Origin: YA12-FULL-51-18 sp041665305
Lineage (GTDB): Bacteria > Elusimicrobiota > Elusimicrobia > Elusimicrobiales > UBA9959
Length of the DNA stretch: 57,866 bases
Direction: 5' to 3'
Assembly: GCA_041665305.1 (NCBI GenBank)
Contig: JBAYJD010000015.1
Span: 1-57,866, forward strand
In this document: positions 18,097 through 25,281 of the stretch, piece by piece
How the letters are laid out: each line of letters opens with the position of its first letter
Numbering within the stretch: position 1 is the first letter of the stretch
The notes under the pieces: generated by a model
The model's input: the letters and a program-made list of their open reading frames with translations, nothing else
Database searches by the model: none
What the model was told of the DNA's origin: nothing
Translations under genes and position numbers: made by a program

Positions 18097-18558
18097 ATGC
18101 TTACAAGAACAAGACGGATAATTCCGGTCGTATTTTTTCTGTGCTGTTCCTCCCGGGCGGCCTCCTTCGACGCCCCGGCGGTCCGCGCCCTCAAGCAGGC
18201 TGCCCCTGCTTTTCATCCGGCCATACCGGCGGCCGTCCGGCCGGCGAAACCGCGGTGATAAAAGCCGCCAAGCGTTCCGCATACCAACGCGGACAATAAA
18301 GACCTGGCGAGCTTTATCCTCCCGGCCTCCGAAAATTCTAAAGCCGCGGCGGTGGCTGAAAAAGGGAAAACGCTGGTAAATTTTATCGACCAGGAACTGG
18401 TGGCCGGCATCAGCCGCACGGCCGGACTGGGGCCGAAAACGCACGGCATCTCTATTTATCTGCCGGAAGGCGCTTTTTTCAACGATTCCTACGACGCCCT
18501 GTCCTGGGCGAAAGCCACCCGTTGGGCCTCCTTCGCCCGCTGGGCCCAGCCGCTGTAG
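18097..18558 (+). pseudogene. Clostripain-family (C11) protease remnant with the catalytic domain deleted
   Basis: ATG at 18097 opens a signal peptide (IIPVVFFLCCSSRAAS) and a Pro/Ala-rich linker like that of the intact C11 protease at 4642-5958, but stops at TGA 18256-18258. After this come residues KTLVNFIDQELV and THGISIYLPEGAFFN ...WAKATRWASF to a TAG at 18556-18558. These correspond to the C-terminal block of the intact paralogue (HGLSIYLPEAF...). The segment with the catalytic His and Cys, over 200 residues, is missing. It is therefore an internal-deletion pseudogene, not a small functional gene. Confidence 0.8.
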
Positions 18559-18644
18559 CGCGCCGAACGGCACGGCCGTGCCGGAGAATTGGCCTTTCCG
18601 ATGCCTTATAGCACCAGTCAACCCGGGGCCGGGTCGGCCAGCGC

Positions 18645-18667
18645 GGGCCCGGCTCTGAGCCGGGCCC
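18645..18667 (+). terminator. GC-rich perfect hairpin
   Basis: GGGCCCGGCT and AGCCGGGCCC flank a three-base loop. There is no T-run after it, so if it terminates transcription it would not be by the classical intrinsic mechanism. It lies between the clostripain remnant and the GH5 leader. Confidence 0.4.
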
Positions 18668-18796
18668 AATGCCCATGACGGGTGGGCCTTTGGACCCAAC
18701 CTTCCGCGCTTGAACCGCCATATACTATGAGTAAGGCGGAATCATGATAGCACGATATGAAAACAACGATACCTGCGACCGGACCGGGAGAGCGTC

Positions 18797-18904
18797 ATGA
18801 ACTATACACTGCGAGCCTGTTTTACGGCCATACTTGTTTTTTTGTTCCTGGCGGACGGCATAGCGGACTGCTAGGGTTTTCTTAGAGCCGAGGGTAAAAA
18901 GATA
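18797..18904 (+). pseudogene. Severed signal-peptide region of the GH5 gene (in-frame amber codon)
   Basis: ATG at 18797 opens a signal peptide (ACFTAILVFLFLADGIA) exactly in frame with the GH5 catalytic frame, 36 codons upstream of its first usable start. A TAG at 18872-18874 interrupts it. The residues after the TAG (GFLRAEGKKIV) read naturally into the N-terminus of a GH5 domain. TAG also terminates the GH5 gene and phzF, so it is a normal stop here. Confidence 0.75.
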
Positions 18905-20014
18905 GTGAACGAAAAAGGGCGGCCCGTGCTCCTGCGCGGGATCGGGCTGGGCGGCTGGATGCTGCAGGAGCCCTATATGTTCAAGTTTGCGGAAGCCGCA
19001 CGCACGCAAACGGAGTTCAAGGCCAAGATCACGAAATTAATAGGCAGAGAGAACTGCGAAGAATTCTACGAAACTTTCCTGGCCAACATGATAACCCGCA
19101 AAGATGTCGAAGCCCTTAAGTCCTGGGGCTTCAATTCCATCCGGCTGCCGATGCATTACGATCTTTTTACGCCGCCTTCCGGCAAAGAGCCCGTCCCAGG
19201 AAAGAACACCTGGCTGGAACCGGGGTTTAAACTGACCGATAAACTGCTTTCCTGGTGCAAGGATAATCACATGTATCTTATCCTGGACCTCCATGCCGCG
19301 CCGGGAGGGCAGGGCCATGAAAGGCCTATCGCCGATGTGGACCCTCTTAAGCCGCTGTTATGGGAGAGCCCGGCCGATCTGGAAAAAACCATAGCCCTAT
19401 GGAAAAAACTCGCGGAAAGATATGCCGAAGAAGAATGGATCGGCGGTTATGATCTGCTGAACGAACCTAATTATCTTATGCTTGGGAATCTGCCGTTGAG
19501 AAATTTTTTCCTGGAAGCCACGCGGGAGATCCGGACCGTCGATAAAAACCACATCCTATTCATCGAAGGGAACGCTTACGCGCAGGATTTTACCGGACTC
19601 ACGCCTCCCTGGGACGGCAATATGGCCTACAGTTTCCACAAATACTGGAGCCCTAATACGCTTAAAAGTATCCAGCCCTATCTAGACCTCAGGGACAAAT
19701 ACGCCGTGCCGCTGTGGCTGGGAGAATCCGGCGAGAACACGGATGTCTGGTTCAGGGACGCCGTCAACCTGGTGGAAGCGCACGAGATCGGCTGGTCCTG
19801 GTGGACGATCAAAAAACTCGAAGGCGAGAGCAGTTTAATGTCCGTCTCCACGCCCGCCGGCTATCAGGCGCTCATCGACTATTGGTCGGGCAAGGGGCCT
19901 AAACCCTCCGCGGAGTCGGCCAGGGCGACGCTCATGGAACTGGCGGAAAATGTAAAATTCAAACATTGCAGGATAAATTACGGCGCGATAGAAGCGTTAC
20001 TGGGGAAAAGATAG
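18905..20014 (+). CDS. GH5 glycoside hydrolase (endoglucanase-like), separated from its signal peptide by an amber codon
   Basis: 369 residues from GTG. The GH5 (beta/alpha)8 features are present: GRPVLLRGIGLGGWM, NSIRLPMHYD, LDLHAAPGGQG, the acid/base Glu in YDLLNEPNY and the nucleophile Glu in LWLGESGENT. Such enzymes hydrolyse beta-1,4 or beta-1,3 glucans and are normally exported. Here the export signal lies upstream behind an in-frame TAG (see 18797-18904), so the product is either an unexported protein from the GTG, which has no good Shine-Dalgarno, or a recent pseudogene. Catalytic residues are intact, so any loss is recent, or there is a sequencing error. Confidence 0.8.
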   Translation: MNEKGRPVLLRGIGLGGWMLQEPYMFKFAEAARTQTEFKAKITKLIGRENCEEFYETFLANMITRKDVEALKSWGFNSIRLPMHYDLFTPPSGKEPVPGKNTWLEPGFKLTDKLLSWCKDNHMYLILDLHAAPGGQGHERPIADVDPLKPLLWESPADLEKTIALWKKLAERYAEEEWIGGYDLLNEPNYLMLGNLPLRNFFLEATREIRTVDKNHILFIEGNAYAQDFTGLTPPWDGNMAYSFHKYWSPNTLKSIQPYLDLRDKYAVPLWLGESGENTDVWFRDAVNLVEAHEIGWSWWTIKKLEGESSLMSVSTPAGYQALIDYWSGKGPKPSAESARATLMELAENVKFKHCRINYGAIEALLGKR

Positions 20015-20165
20015 GACCGCCCGGCCCTTTACCCTCTGATACGAAGTTCGGAACAGCAAAGTTCCGGACGCCTTCCGCGGCCGCTTGGTGCGCTTCGTGG
20101 TTATTAGGTATACTTTCCTAAATAACGGGCCGGCACGCACTTTCGACCCGGGGGAGAAACCACAG

Positions 20166-21419
20166 ATGGAAGGGATGAAAGAAAAAATATTAAAAAAAAT
20201 AGACGGTTACGAGGCCTACGCCGTTGAGCTGCAGAAAGGCCTTACAGCCATACCTGCCATCTCCCCCTTAAGCGGCGGAACAGGCGAATACGACAAAGCC
20301 GTCTACCTTGAGAAAGAACTGAAAAAACTTAAATTCGACTCCATAGAATGGATCAACGCGCCGCATAAAGAGGCCGGGAACGGCATCAGGCCCAACCTGA
20401 TCGCGCGCTATAACGGCAAAAAAAAAGGCAGGACCCTGTGGCTGATGTCGCACCTGGACATCGTGCCGCCCGGCGAATTAAAACTCTGGAATTCGGACCC
20501 TTATAAACTGAAGATCGAAGGCCGCAACCTGATCGGCCGAGGAGTGGAAGATAACCAGCAGGCCGTGGTCTCAAGCCTCCTGGTAGTAAAGTCGATGATG
20601 GAACTGGAGTTTAGGCCGGAGTTCGACATCGCCCTTTTATTCTGCGCGGATGAAGAGACCGGCTCCGGTTTCGGCGCGGATTATCTTGTGGAAAAGCATC
20701 CGGACATTTTCGGCAAGGACGACATGTTCTTCGTACCCGACTCCGGCAACGAGGACGGCTCCGCCATAGAAGTGGCGGAAAAATCCATCCTGTGGCTTAA
20801 GATCACCACGCACGGCAGACAGTGCCACGCCTCCCGGCCCGCGCTAGGCGTCAACGCCTTCAGGGCCGCCAGCGACCTGGTGGGCAAATTCGAATCGCTT
20901 TACAAAAAATTCCCCCACAAGGACGAACTTTACGACCCGCCTATCAGCACTTTCGAACCGACCAAAAAAGAGGCCAATGTGCCCAATGTCAACACCCTGC
21001 CCGGGGAGGACATCTTCTATATGGACTGCCGCGTCATGCCGGAATACCGGCTCTCGGAAGTTAAAGCCGAAATGCGCCGCCTGGCCGACGAAGTGGAAAA
21101 AACGCGCGGCGTTAAGATCTCTTTTGAACCCCAGCAGGAAGCCCAGGCCGCCCCGCCCACCGACCCGCGGGCGCCTATCGTCATAGCCGTCAAAAAAGCC
21201 ATAAAAGAGATCTACAAAGTCGAACCGAAGGTACAGGGCATAGGCGGCGGAACCGTAGCCGCCTGCTTCAGGCGGCTTAATCTGCCGGCGGTGGTCTATT
21301 CGCGCCTTAACGAGAGCGCCCATCAGCCTAACGAATACTGTATCCTGGACAACCTGATCGGCGACGCCAAGGTCTTCGCCGTCTCCGCCCTGCTCCTGGG
21401 CGAAAATAAAATGTCGTAA
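20166..21419 (+). CDS. M20-family metallo-hydrolase (ArgE/DapE/ACY1-like)
   Basis: 417 residues from the ATG at 20166, which has GGGGAG nine bases upstream; the frame extends further only through a TTG. M20 zinc-ligand and catalytic motifs appear in order: LMSHLDIVPPG, GRGVEDNQQ, FCADEETGSGF (the Glu pair), PDSGN, and SAHQPNEYC near the C-terminus. A dimerisation-type insert with HGRQCHASRPALGVNA is present. It deacylates amino acids or cleaves short peptides in the cytoplasm; the substrate cannot be told from sequence. The last residues (N-K-M-S) and the stop codon are encoded by a palindromic repeat. It is followed by two M16 peptidases. Confidence 0.9.
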   Translation: MEGMKEKILKKIDGYEAYAVELQKGLTAIPAISPLSGGTGEYDKAVYLEKELKKLKFDSIEWINAPHKEAGNGIRPNLIARYNGKKKGRTLWLMSHLDIVPPGELKLWNSDPYKLKIEGRNLIGRGVEDNQQAVVSSLLVVKSMMELEFRPEFDIALLFCADEETGSGFGADYLVEKHPDIFGKDDMFFVPDSGNEDGSAIEVAEKSILWLKITTHGRQCHASRPALGVNAFRAASDLVGKFESLYKKFPHKDELYDPPISTFEPTKKEANVPNVNTLPGEDIFYMDCRVMPEYRLSEVKAEMRRLADEVEKTRGVKISFEPQQEAQAAPPTDPRAPIVIAVKKAIKEIYKVEPKVQGIGGGTVAACFRRLNLPAVVYSRLNESAHQPNEYCILDNLIGDAKVFAVSALLLGENKMS

Positions 21420-21471
21420 AACGACATTTTATCGTATCCGACACGGGGTTTTTTCCATCCCCGTGTGGGAT
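21406..21471 (+). repeat. Palindromic repeat, modules A+B
   Basis: ATAAAATGTCGT/ACGACATTTTAT around AAA (21406-21432), then a second hairpin, ACACGGGG/CCCCGTGT with flanking TCC/GGA (21437-21471). Module A contains the TAA stop of the M20 gene. Confidence 0.8.
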
Positions 21472-21503
21472 GAAGACATTTCACGCCATTTATGGAGGAA
21501 CTG

Positions 21504-23081
21504 ATGAAACCGACGATCCTGCTGCCTTTGATGGTCATGATGTGCGCCCCTGTGTACGGGGCCGAAAGCTCCGCTCCGGGCGGATCCGGGACTTCCTCCT
21601 CTCCGGCCGAAAAACTGGGAGCGGCGGTTGAAAAGGACCCAGGATTACCGCCCGTCGTCTCCTACACCCTGAAAAACGGGCTGCGGCTCCTCATCCTTGA
21701 AAAAAAATTCGTCCCCACCGTCTCTTTCACGATGATCTTCAAAGTCGGGAATGTGGACGGAGCGCCGGGCAAAACCGGCCTGGCCCATTTGTTCGAGCAC
21801 ATGGCTTTCAAAGGCACCAAGACCATCAATTCGGCGAATTATGAGAAAGAGAAACCGTTGCTGGAAAAAGTGGAGCTGGCGGCCGAAGCCCTGATAGCCG
21901 AGGAATCAAAACAAACCCCGGAACCGGCGAAGCTGGAAACACTGCGTAAAAAGCTGTCCGAAGCCGAAAAAGAGGCGGATTCGCTGACGGTAAAGGATGA
22001 ATACTGGAAACTTTATAACGAGCTCGGCGAATCCGGGATGAACGCCATGACCTCAACGGATTATACCGGTTATGTAGTGTCGCTGCCTTCCAACCGGCTT
22101 GAAGCCTGGATGATAATAGAATCGGACAGGTTCAAGAACGCCGTGCTGCGGGAATTCTACCGCGAACGCAGCGTGGTCATGGAAGAGCGCCGCATGGGAG
22201 AATCCGACCCGAACCGGCTGCTGTGGGAAACGCTTTTCACCAACGCCTTCGCGGCGCATCCCTACCATAATCCCACCATCGGCTGGATGGACGACCTGAA
22301 GCGGCTGACCCGCACCGACGCCGACCGGTTCTTTAAAACCTTTTACGCCCCGAACAACGCCACGCTTTCCGTGGTCGGGGACGTCAAGCCCGAGGAAGTC
22401 ATAAAACTGGCGGAGAAATACTTTTCGTCCTGGGAAAAACGCCCCCTGCCCGAAACGAATTACACCAAAGAGCCGCCCCAGAAGTCTGAAAAGATCGTGA
22501 CCGTGTTCTTCAACGCCAAACCGGCGCTCCGGATGGGCTTCCACAACCCGGGCTTTGAGGACCCGGATATTTACGGGCTGCTCATGCTCAGCGAGATCCT
22601 GTCCGGAGGTAAAACCTCCCGCTTTTACCGGAACCTGGTGGAAGGAAGACAACTGGCCCTTTACGCCAATTCCGGCCATTCCACCCCCGGCGACCGCTAT
22701 CCGTCCCTCTTCGTTATCCTGGCGGCGCCGAAGGAACCGCATACCGTCGAAAAGCTGGAAACCGGCCTCATGGAAGAAATAGACAAACTTAAAAAAGAGC
22801 CTCCGACACAATGGGAAATGGAGAAGGTCGTGAACAATTACGAGGCGGGGCTTGTGAGGCAGCTGGAATCCAACCCGGGCCTGGGCATGAGCCTGGCCAG
22901 CAACCAGCAGATACTCGGGGACTGGAAATTCGACTGGAAAGTGGCGGAAAAACTCCGCAAGCTCAAGCCGGAGGATATTTCCAGGGTCGCGGCCAAATAC
23001 TTCACCAGGGACAACAAGACCGTGGTCTTCCTGCGCGAGCCCGAAAACGACGGGGCCGGTCCGTCTTCAACGGAAAAGTGA
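21504..23081 (+). CDS. M16-family zinc peptidase, active subunit, secreted
   Basis: 525 residues. ATG at 21504 has GGAGG five bases upstream and starts a signal peptide (MKPTILLPLMVMMCAPVYG). The inverted zinc motif HxxEH is present in GLAHLFEHMAFKGT, and the downstream Glu typical of M16 lies in the ERSVVMEERRMGE region. The C-terminal half carries LSGGKTSRFYRNLVEGRQLA, the second non-catalytic repeat. M16 enzymes degrade peptides in a clamshell made of four alpha/beta domains, often from two subunits. The next gene encodes a partner lacking HxxEH, so these two probably form an active/inactive heterodimer in the periplasm. Confidence 0.93.
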   Translation: MKPTILLPLMVMMCAPVYGAESSAPGGSGTSSSPAEKLGAAVEKDPGLPPVVSYTLKNGLRLLILEKKFVPTVSFTMIFKVGNVDGAPGKTGLAHLFEHMAFKGTKTINSANYEKEKPLLEKVELAAEALIAEESKQTPEPAKLETLRKKLSEAEKEADSLTVKDEYWKLYNELGESGMNAMTSTDYTGYVVSLPSNRLEAWMIIESDRFKNAVLREFYRERSVVMEERRMGESDPNRLLWETLFTNAFAAHPYHNPTIGWMDDLKRLTRTDADRFFKTFYAPNNATLSVVGDVKPEEVIKLAEKYFSSWEKRPLPETNYTKEPPQKSEKIVTVFFNAKPALRMGFHNPGFEDPDIYGLLMLSEILSGGKTSRFYRNLVEGRQLALYANSGHSTPGDRYPSLFVILAAPKEPHTVEKLETGLMEEIDKLKKEPPTQWEMEKVVNNYEAGLVRQLESNPGLGMSLASNQQILGDWKFDWKVAEKLRKLKPEDISRVAAKYFTRDNKTVVFLREPENDGAGPSSTEK

Positions 23082-23092
23082 GAGCTCGCGAG

Positions 23093-23150
23093 GGAGGCCT
23101 CCCCGCCCGGAAGGACGGGGAATGGTAAAAATTATGCCGCTAAAATTTTC
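23093..23150 (+). repeat. Palindromic repeat, module C
   Basis: A GC hairpin (CCCCGCCCGGAAGGACGGGG, one mismatch) followed by ATGGTAAAAATT and a decayed AT palindrome. It lies just downstream of the first M16 gene and 22 bp before a second, full repeat. Confidence 0.65.
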
Positions 23151-23172
23151 AGTGAAAAACACGGCCTTAAAA

Positions 23173-23272
23173 ATAAAATGCCGTAAGACGGCGTTTTATC
23201 CTACCCGGCACGGGGTTTTAACCGTCTCCGTGCCGGAATTGAGGGATAAATTTTTGCGGCAAAAATTTATAA
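23173..23272 (+). repeat. Palindromic repeat, full modules A+B+C
   Basis: The most complete copy: ATAAAATGCCGT/ACGGCGTTTTAT (23173-23199, with compensatory changes in both arms), then CCGGCACGG/CCGTGCCGG (23205-23236), then TTGAGGGATAAATTTTTGC and its complementary arm ending TATAAT. It overlaps the possible TTG start of the second M16 gene. Confidence 0.8.
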
Positions 23273-24660
23273 TAATCTTACTAGGAGCCATCATGTCCTT
23301 AAGCGCGCACTCATTGTGGGCTTTTCCGCCCGTCCTGCCCAAAATAGGCGGACTGGATTTCAAACCTCCTAAAGGATCCCGCTATGTGCTGGACAACGGC
23401 CTGGTAGTGTACCTGCTTAAGGACGCCACCCTGCCGGTGGTGAACATCACCGCCCTCACCAGAACAGGCAAGATCTACGATACAAAGAAGAAGATCGGGC
23501 TGGGAGACTTGACCGTTTCGCTCCTGAAGGACGGCGGCACTAGGAAGTATGGCTCGGACGAAATAGACCGCACGCTGGAATTCCTCGGCGCGACCATAGA
23601 GCCCTCCCTCGCCTCGGAAGAAGCGCGGCTGGACCTGTTCGTCCTGAAGAAAGACCTGGACAAAGTGCTTGATATCTATGCTTCGGTCCTTATGGAACCG
23701 GCCTTCGAAGACGACAAAACGGCCCTCAAGAAAGCCGAGACGCTGGAGCTTATCCGGCGCAGGAACGACGACCCCGCGCGCGAAGCGCAGCGCGAAGCCG
23801 TCCGCTCTTTTTACGGCGCGGACCATCCTTACGGCTGGCGTTCGGAAATTTCCACTATCGAACCGCTGACCAGGGAGGACCTCAAAGCCTACCACGCCGA
23901 TTATTACAAGCCGAACAACACCATCCTGGCGGTCGCAGGCGATTTTGACGGCGACGAGGCCATGCTGTCGAAACTGAAAGAGAGATTCGGAGGCTGGGCC
24001 GGGGGAGAGGTCAAATTCCCGGTCATCCCGCCGGTGAAGATCCGCGGGACGCGCCAGGTTTATTTTATAGAAAAAGACATCTCCCAGACATATATCGCGG
24101 TCCTGCAGAAGGGCATAAAGCGCCACGACCCCATGGAATTCCCCCTTACCGTCGCCAATGAAATGCTGGGCGGAGGCCTCTCCGGACGCCTGGCGGCCGA
24201 GATCCGGTCCCGCAAAGGGCTGGCTTACAGCGTCTACAGTTACTTCTCAAAAAAACCCGACTACGGATTCATCAACGCTTCGTGCGGGACCAAACCCGAA
24301 ACCTACTCGCAGGCGCTTTCGGAAATGCTGCGCCAGTTCGAACTTATAAAAACCGGAGCCGCGCCCGCCGACGAGGTCAAAAGGGCGAAAGACTCCATAA
24401 TCAATTCTTTTGTGTTCCGGTTCGCCACGCCTTTCGACCTCATAAGCGAACGGGCGCTGTACGAGTACTACGCCTACCCGGCGGATTACCTGGACACTTA
24501 TGTCGATAAGACGGCCGCGGTGGACGCCGAAGCCGTTCTTGACGCCTCAAACAAGCTCTTCGAACCCAAAAACGCCCTGATCTTCGTTATAGGGGACTCA
24601 AAAAAGTTCGACAAGCCGCTTTCCACCTTCGGCGAGGTCGTGGAAATAAAAGAAAATTGA
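23254..24660 (+). CDS. M16-family peptidase homologue, inactive subunit, secreted
   Basis: 468 residues if it starts at TTG 23254. The M16 fold is clear (RYVLDNGLVVYLLKDATLP, GSDEIDRTLEFLGA, YHADYYKPNNTILAVAGDF, GGGLSGRLAAEIRSRKGLAYSVYS), but the HxxEH site is replaced by LGDLTVSLLKDGG, so it is the non-catalytic partner. Start choice matters. ATG 23293 has an excellent AGGAG but begins a poor signal peptide. TTG 23254, inside the repeat and preceded by GAGGG, adds RQKFIIILLGAIM and yields a proper export signal, which the exported partner would require. An ATG at 23122 is also in frame. I favour 23254 with moderate confidence. Confidence 0.88.
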   Translation: MRQKFIIILLGAIMSLSAHSLWAFPPVLPKIGGLDFKPPKGSRYVLDNGLVVYLLKDATLPVVNITALTRTGKIYDTKKKIGLGDLTVSLLKDGGTRKYGSDEIDRTLEFLGATIEPSLASEEARLDLFVLKKDLDKVLDIYASVLMEPAFEDDKTALKKAETLELIRRRNDDPAREAQREAVRSFYGADHPYGWRSEISTIEPLTREDLKAYHADYYKPNNTILAVAGDFDGDEAMLSKLKERFGGWAGGEVKFPVIPPVKIRGTRQVYFIEKDISQTYIAVLQKGIKRHDPMEFPLTVANEMLGGGLSGRLAAEIRSRKGLAYSVYSYFSKKPDYGFINASCGTKPETYSQALSEMLRQFELIKTGAAPADEVKRAKDSIINSFVFRFATPFDLISERALYEYYAYPADYLDTYVDKTAAVDAEAVLDASNKLFEPKNALIFVIGDSKKFDKPLSTFGEVVEIKEN

Positions 24661-24770
24661 CGGCGGGGTCGGCGGGATCTTCAGCGCCTGTTTGCGGCTA
24701 TTCCCCTATGATCTTGACCAGGATCCTTTTATCCCTGCGGCCGTCGAACTCTCCTTTTACAACTTCTTGC

Positions 24771-24807
24771 TTTGCCGGCAGGCAGGGATTTGCTATAATA
24801 ATGGACA
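24771..24807 (+). promoter_or_regulatory. rpmB promoter, probably leaderless transcript
   Basis: TTTGCC (24771-24776), 17-bp spacer, perfect TATAAT (24794-24799). The predicted start of transcription (about 24806-24807) coincides with the A of the ATG at 24807. No Shine-Dalgarno is visible. Confidence 0.6.
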
Positions 24808-25001
24808 TGTCATACAAATGCAAAATTTGCGGAAAAGGGCCGGTCACCGGCAATTCCTACAGCCACTCGCATAAGGCTACCAAGCGGATCTTCAAGCCCA
24901 ACCTTCAGAAACAGAAGCTGCTCCTGAAGGGTTCGTCCCGGTCCGTCCTGGTCTGCACCAACTGCATCAAGAGCGGCAAAGCCCACAGACCCATGAAATA
25001 A
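24807..25001 (+). CDS. rpmB: Ribosomal protein L28 (bL28)
   Basis: 64 residues: MSYKCKICGKGPVTGNSYSH, then KATKRIFKPNLQK, VLVCTNCIKSGK. The two Cys pairs (CKIC and CTNC) form the zinc-binding version of bL28. The protein sits near the E-site of the 50S subunit. A further in-frame ATG lies two codons upstream (24801) but would precede the predicted transcription start. Monocistronic; three successive terminator-like hairpins follow. Confidence 0.95.
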   Translation: MSYKCKICGKGPVTGNSYSHSHKATKRIFKPNLQKQKLLLKGSSRSVLVCTNCIKSGKAHRPMK

Positions 25002-25028
25002 AAACGGCGCCTCCGGCCGTTTTTATTT
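25001..25028 (+). terminator. Intrinsic terminator 1 after rpmB
   Basis: AAAACGGC/GCCGTTTT around a seven-base loop with a T-run, beginning at the last base of the rpmB stop codon. Confidence 0.85.
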
Positions 25029-25034
25029 CGTCAT

Positions 25035-25063
25035 GCCGCCGAACTCCGGCGGCGTGGGTTTTT
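25035..25063 (+). terminator. Terminator-like hairpin 2 after rpmB
   Basis: GCCGCCG/CGGCGGC with an AACTC loop, then GTGGG and five T. Confidence 0.6.
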
Positions 25064-25075
25064 CTCAAAAATGTG

Positions 25076-25101
25076 CCCGCCGGCCCGGCGGGTATTTTTT
25101 T
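25076..25101 (+). terminator. Intrinsic terminator 3 after rpmB
   Basis: CCCGCCG/CGGCGGG with a GCC loop followed by TA and a run of seven T. Confidence 0.75.
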
Positions 25102-25224
25102 GCCCGCAATGCACAAAAGTTCCGGCAAGCGGCCTCGCCCCGCAGAAATGTTCCCGGTCCCAAAGAATAAGTCCCGATCTTCTGGGAGCAACAATAATTC
25201 AACATCTTTTAAACACACCTTTTG

Positions 25225-25264
25225 TATAATTTCAAATGGCGGGCTCACGGCGAACCGTGAGCCC
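25225..25264 (+). promoter_or_regulatory. -10 box and leader hairpin of the coiled-coil gene pair
   Basis: A perfect TATAAT (25225-25230) with no clear -35 is followed by GGGCTCACGG/CCGTGAGCCC closed by a CGAA tetraloop (25241-25264). The hairpin begins about where transcription would start, so it would cap the 5' end of the mRNA, seven bases before the GGAGG of the coiled-coil gene. It may stabilise the transcript. Confidence 0.55.
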
Positions 25265-25281
25265 GTTACCGGAGGCTTGAA

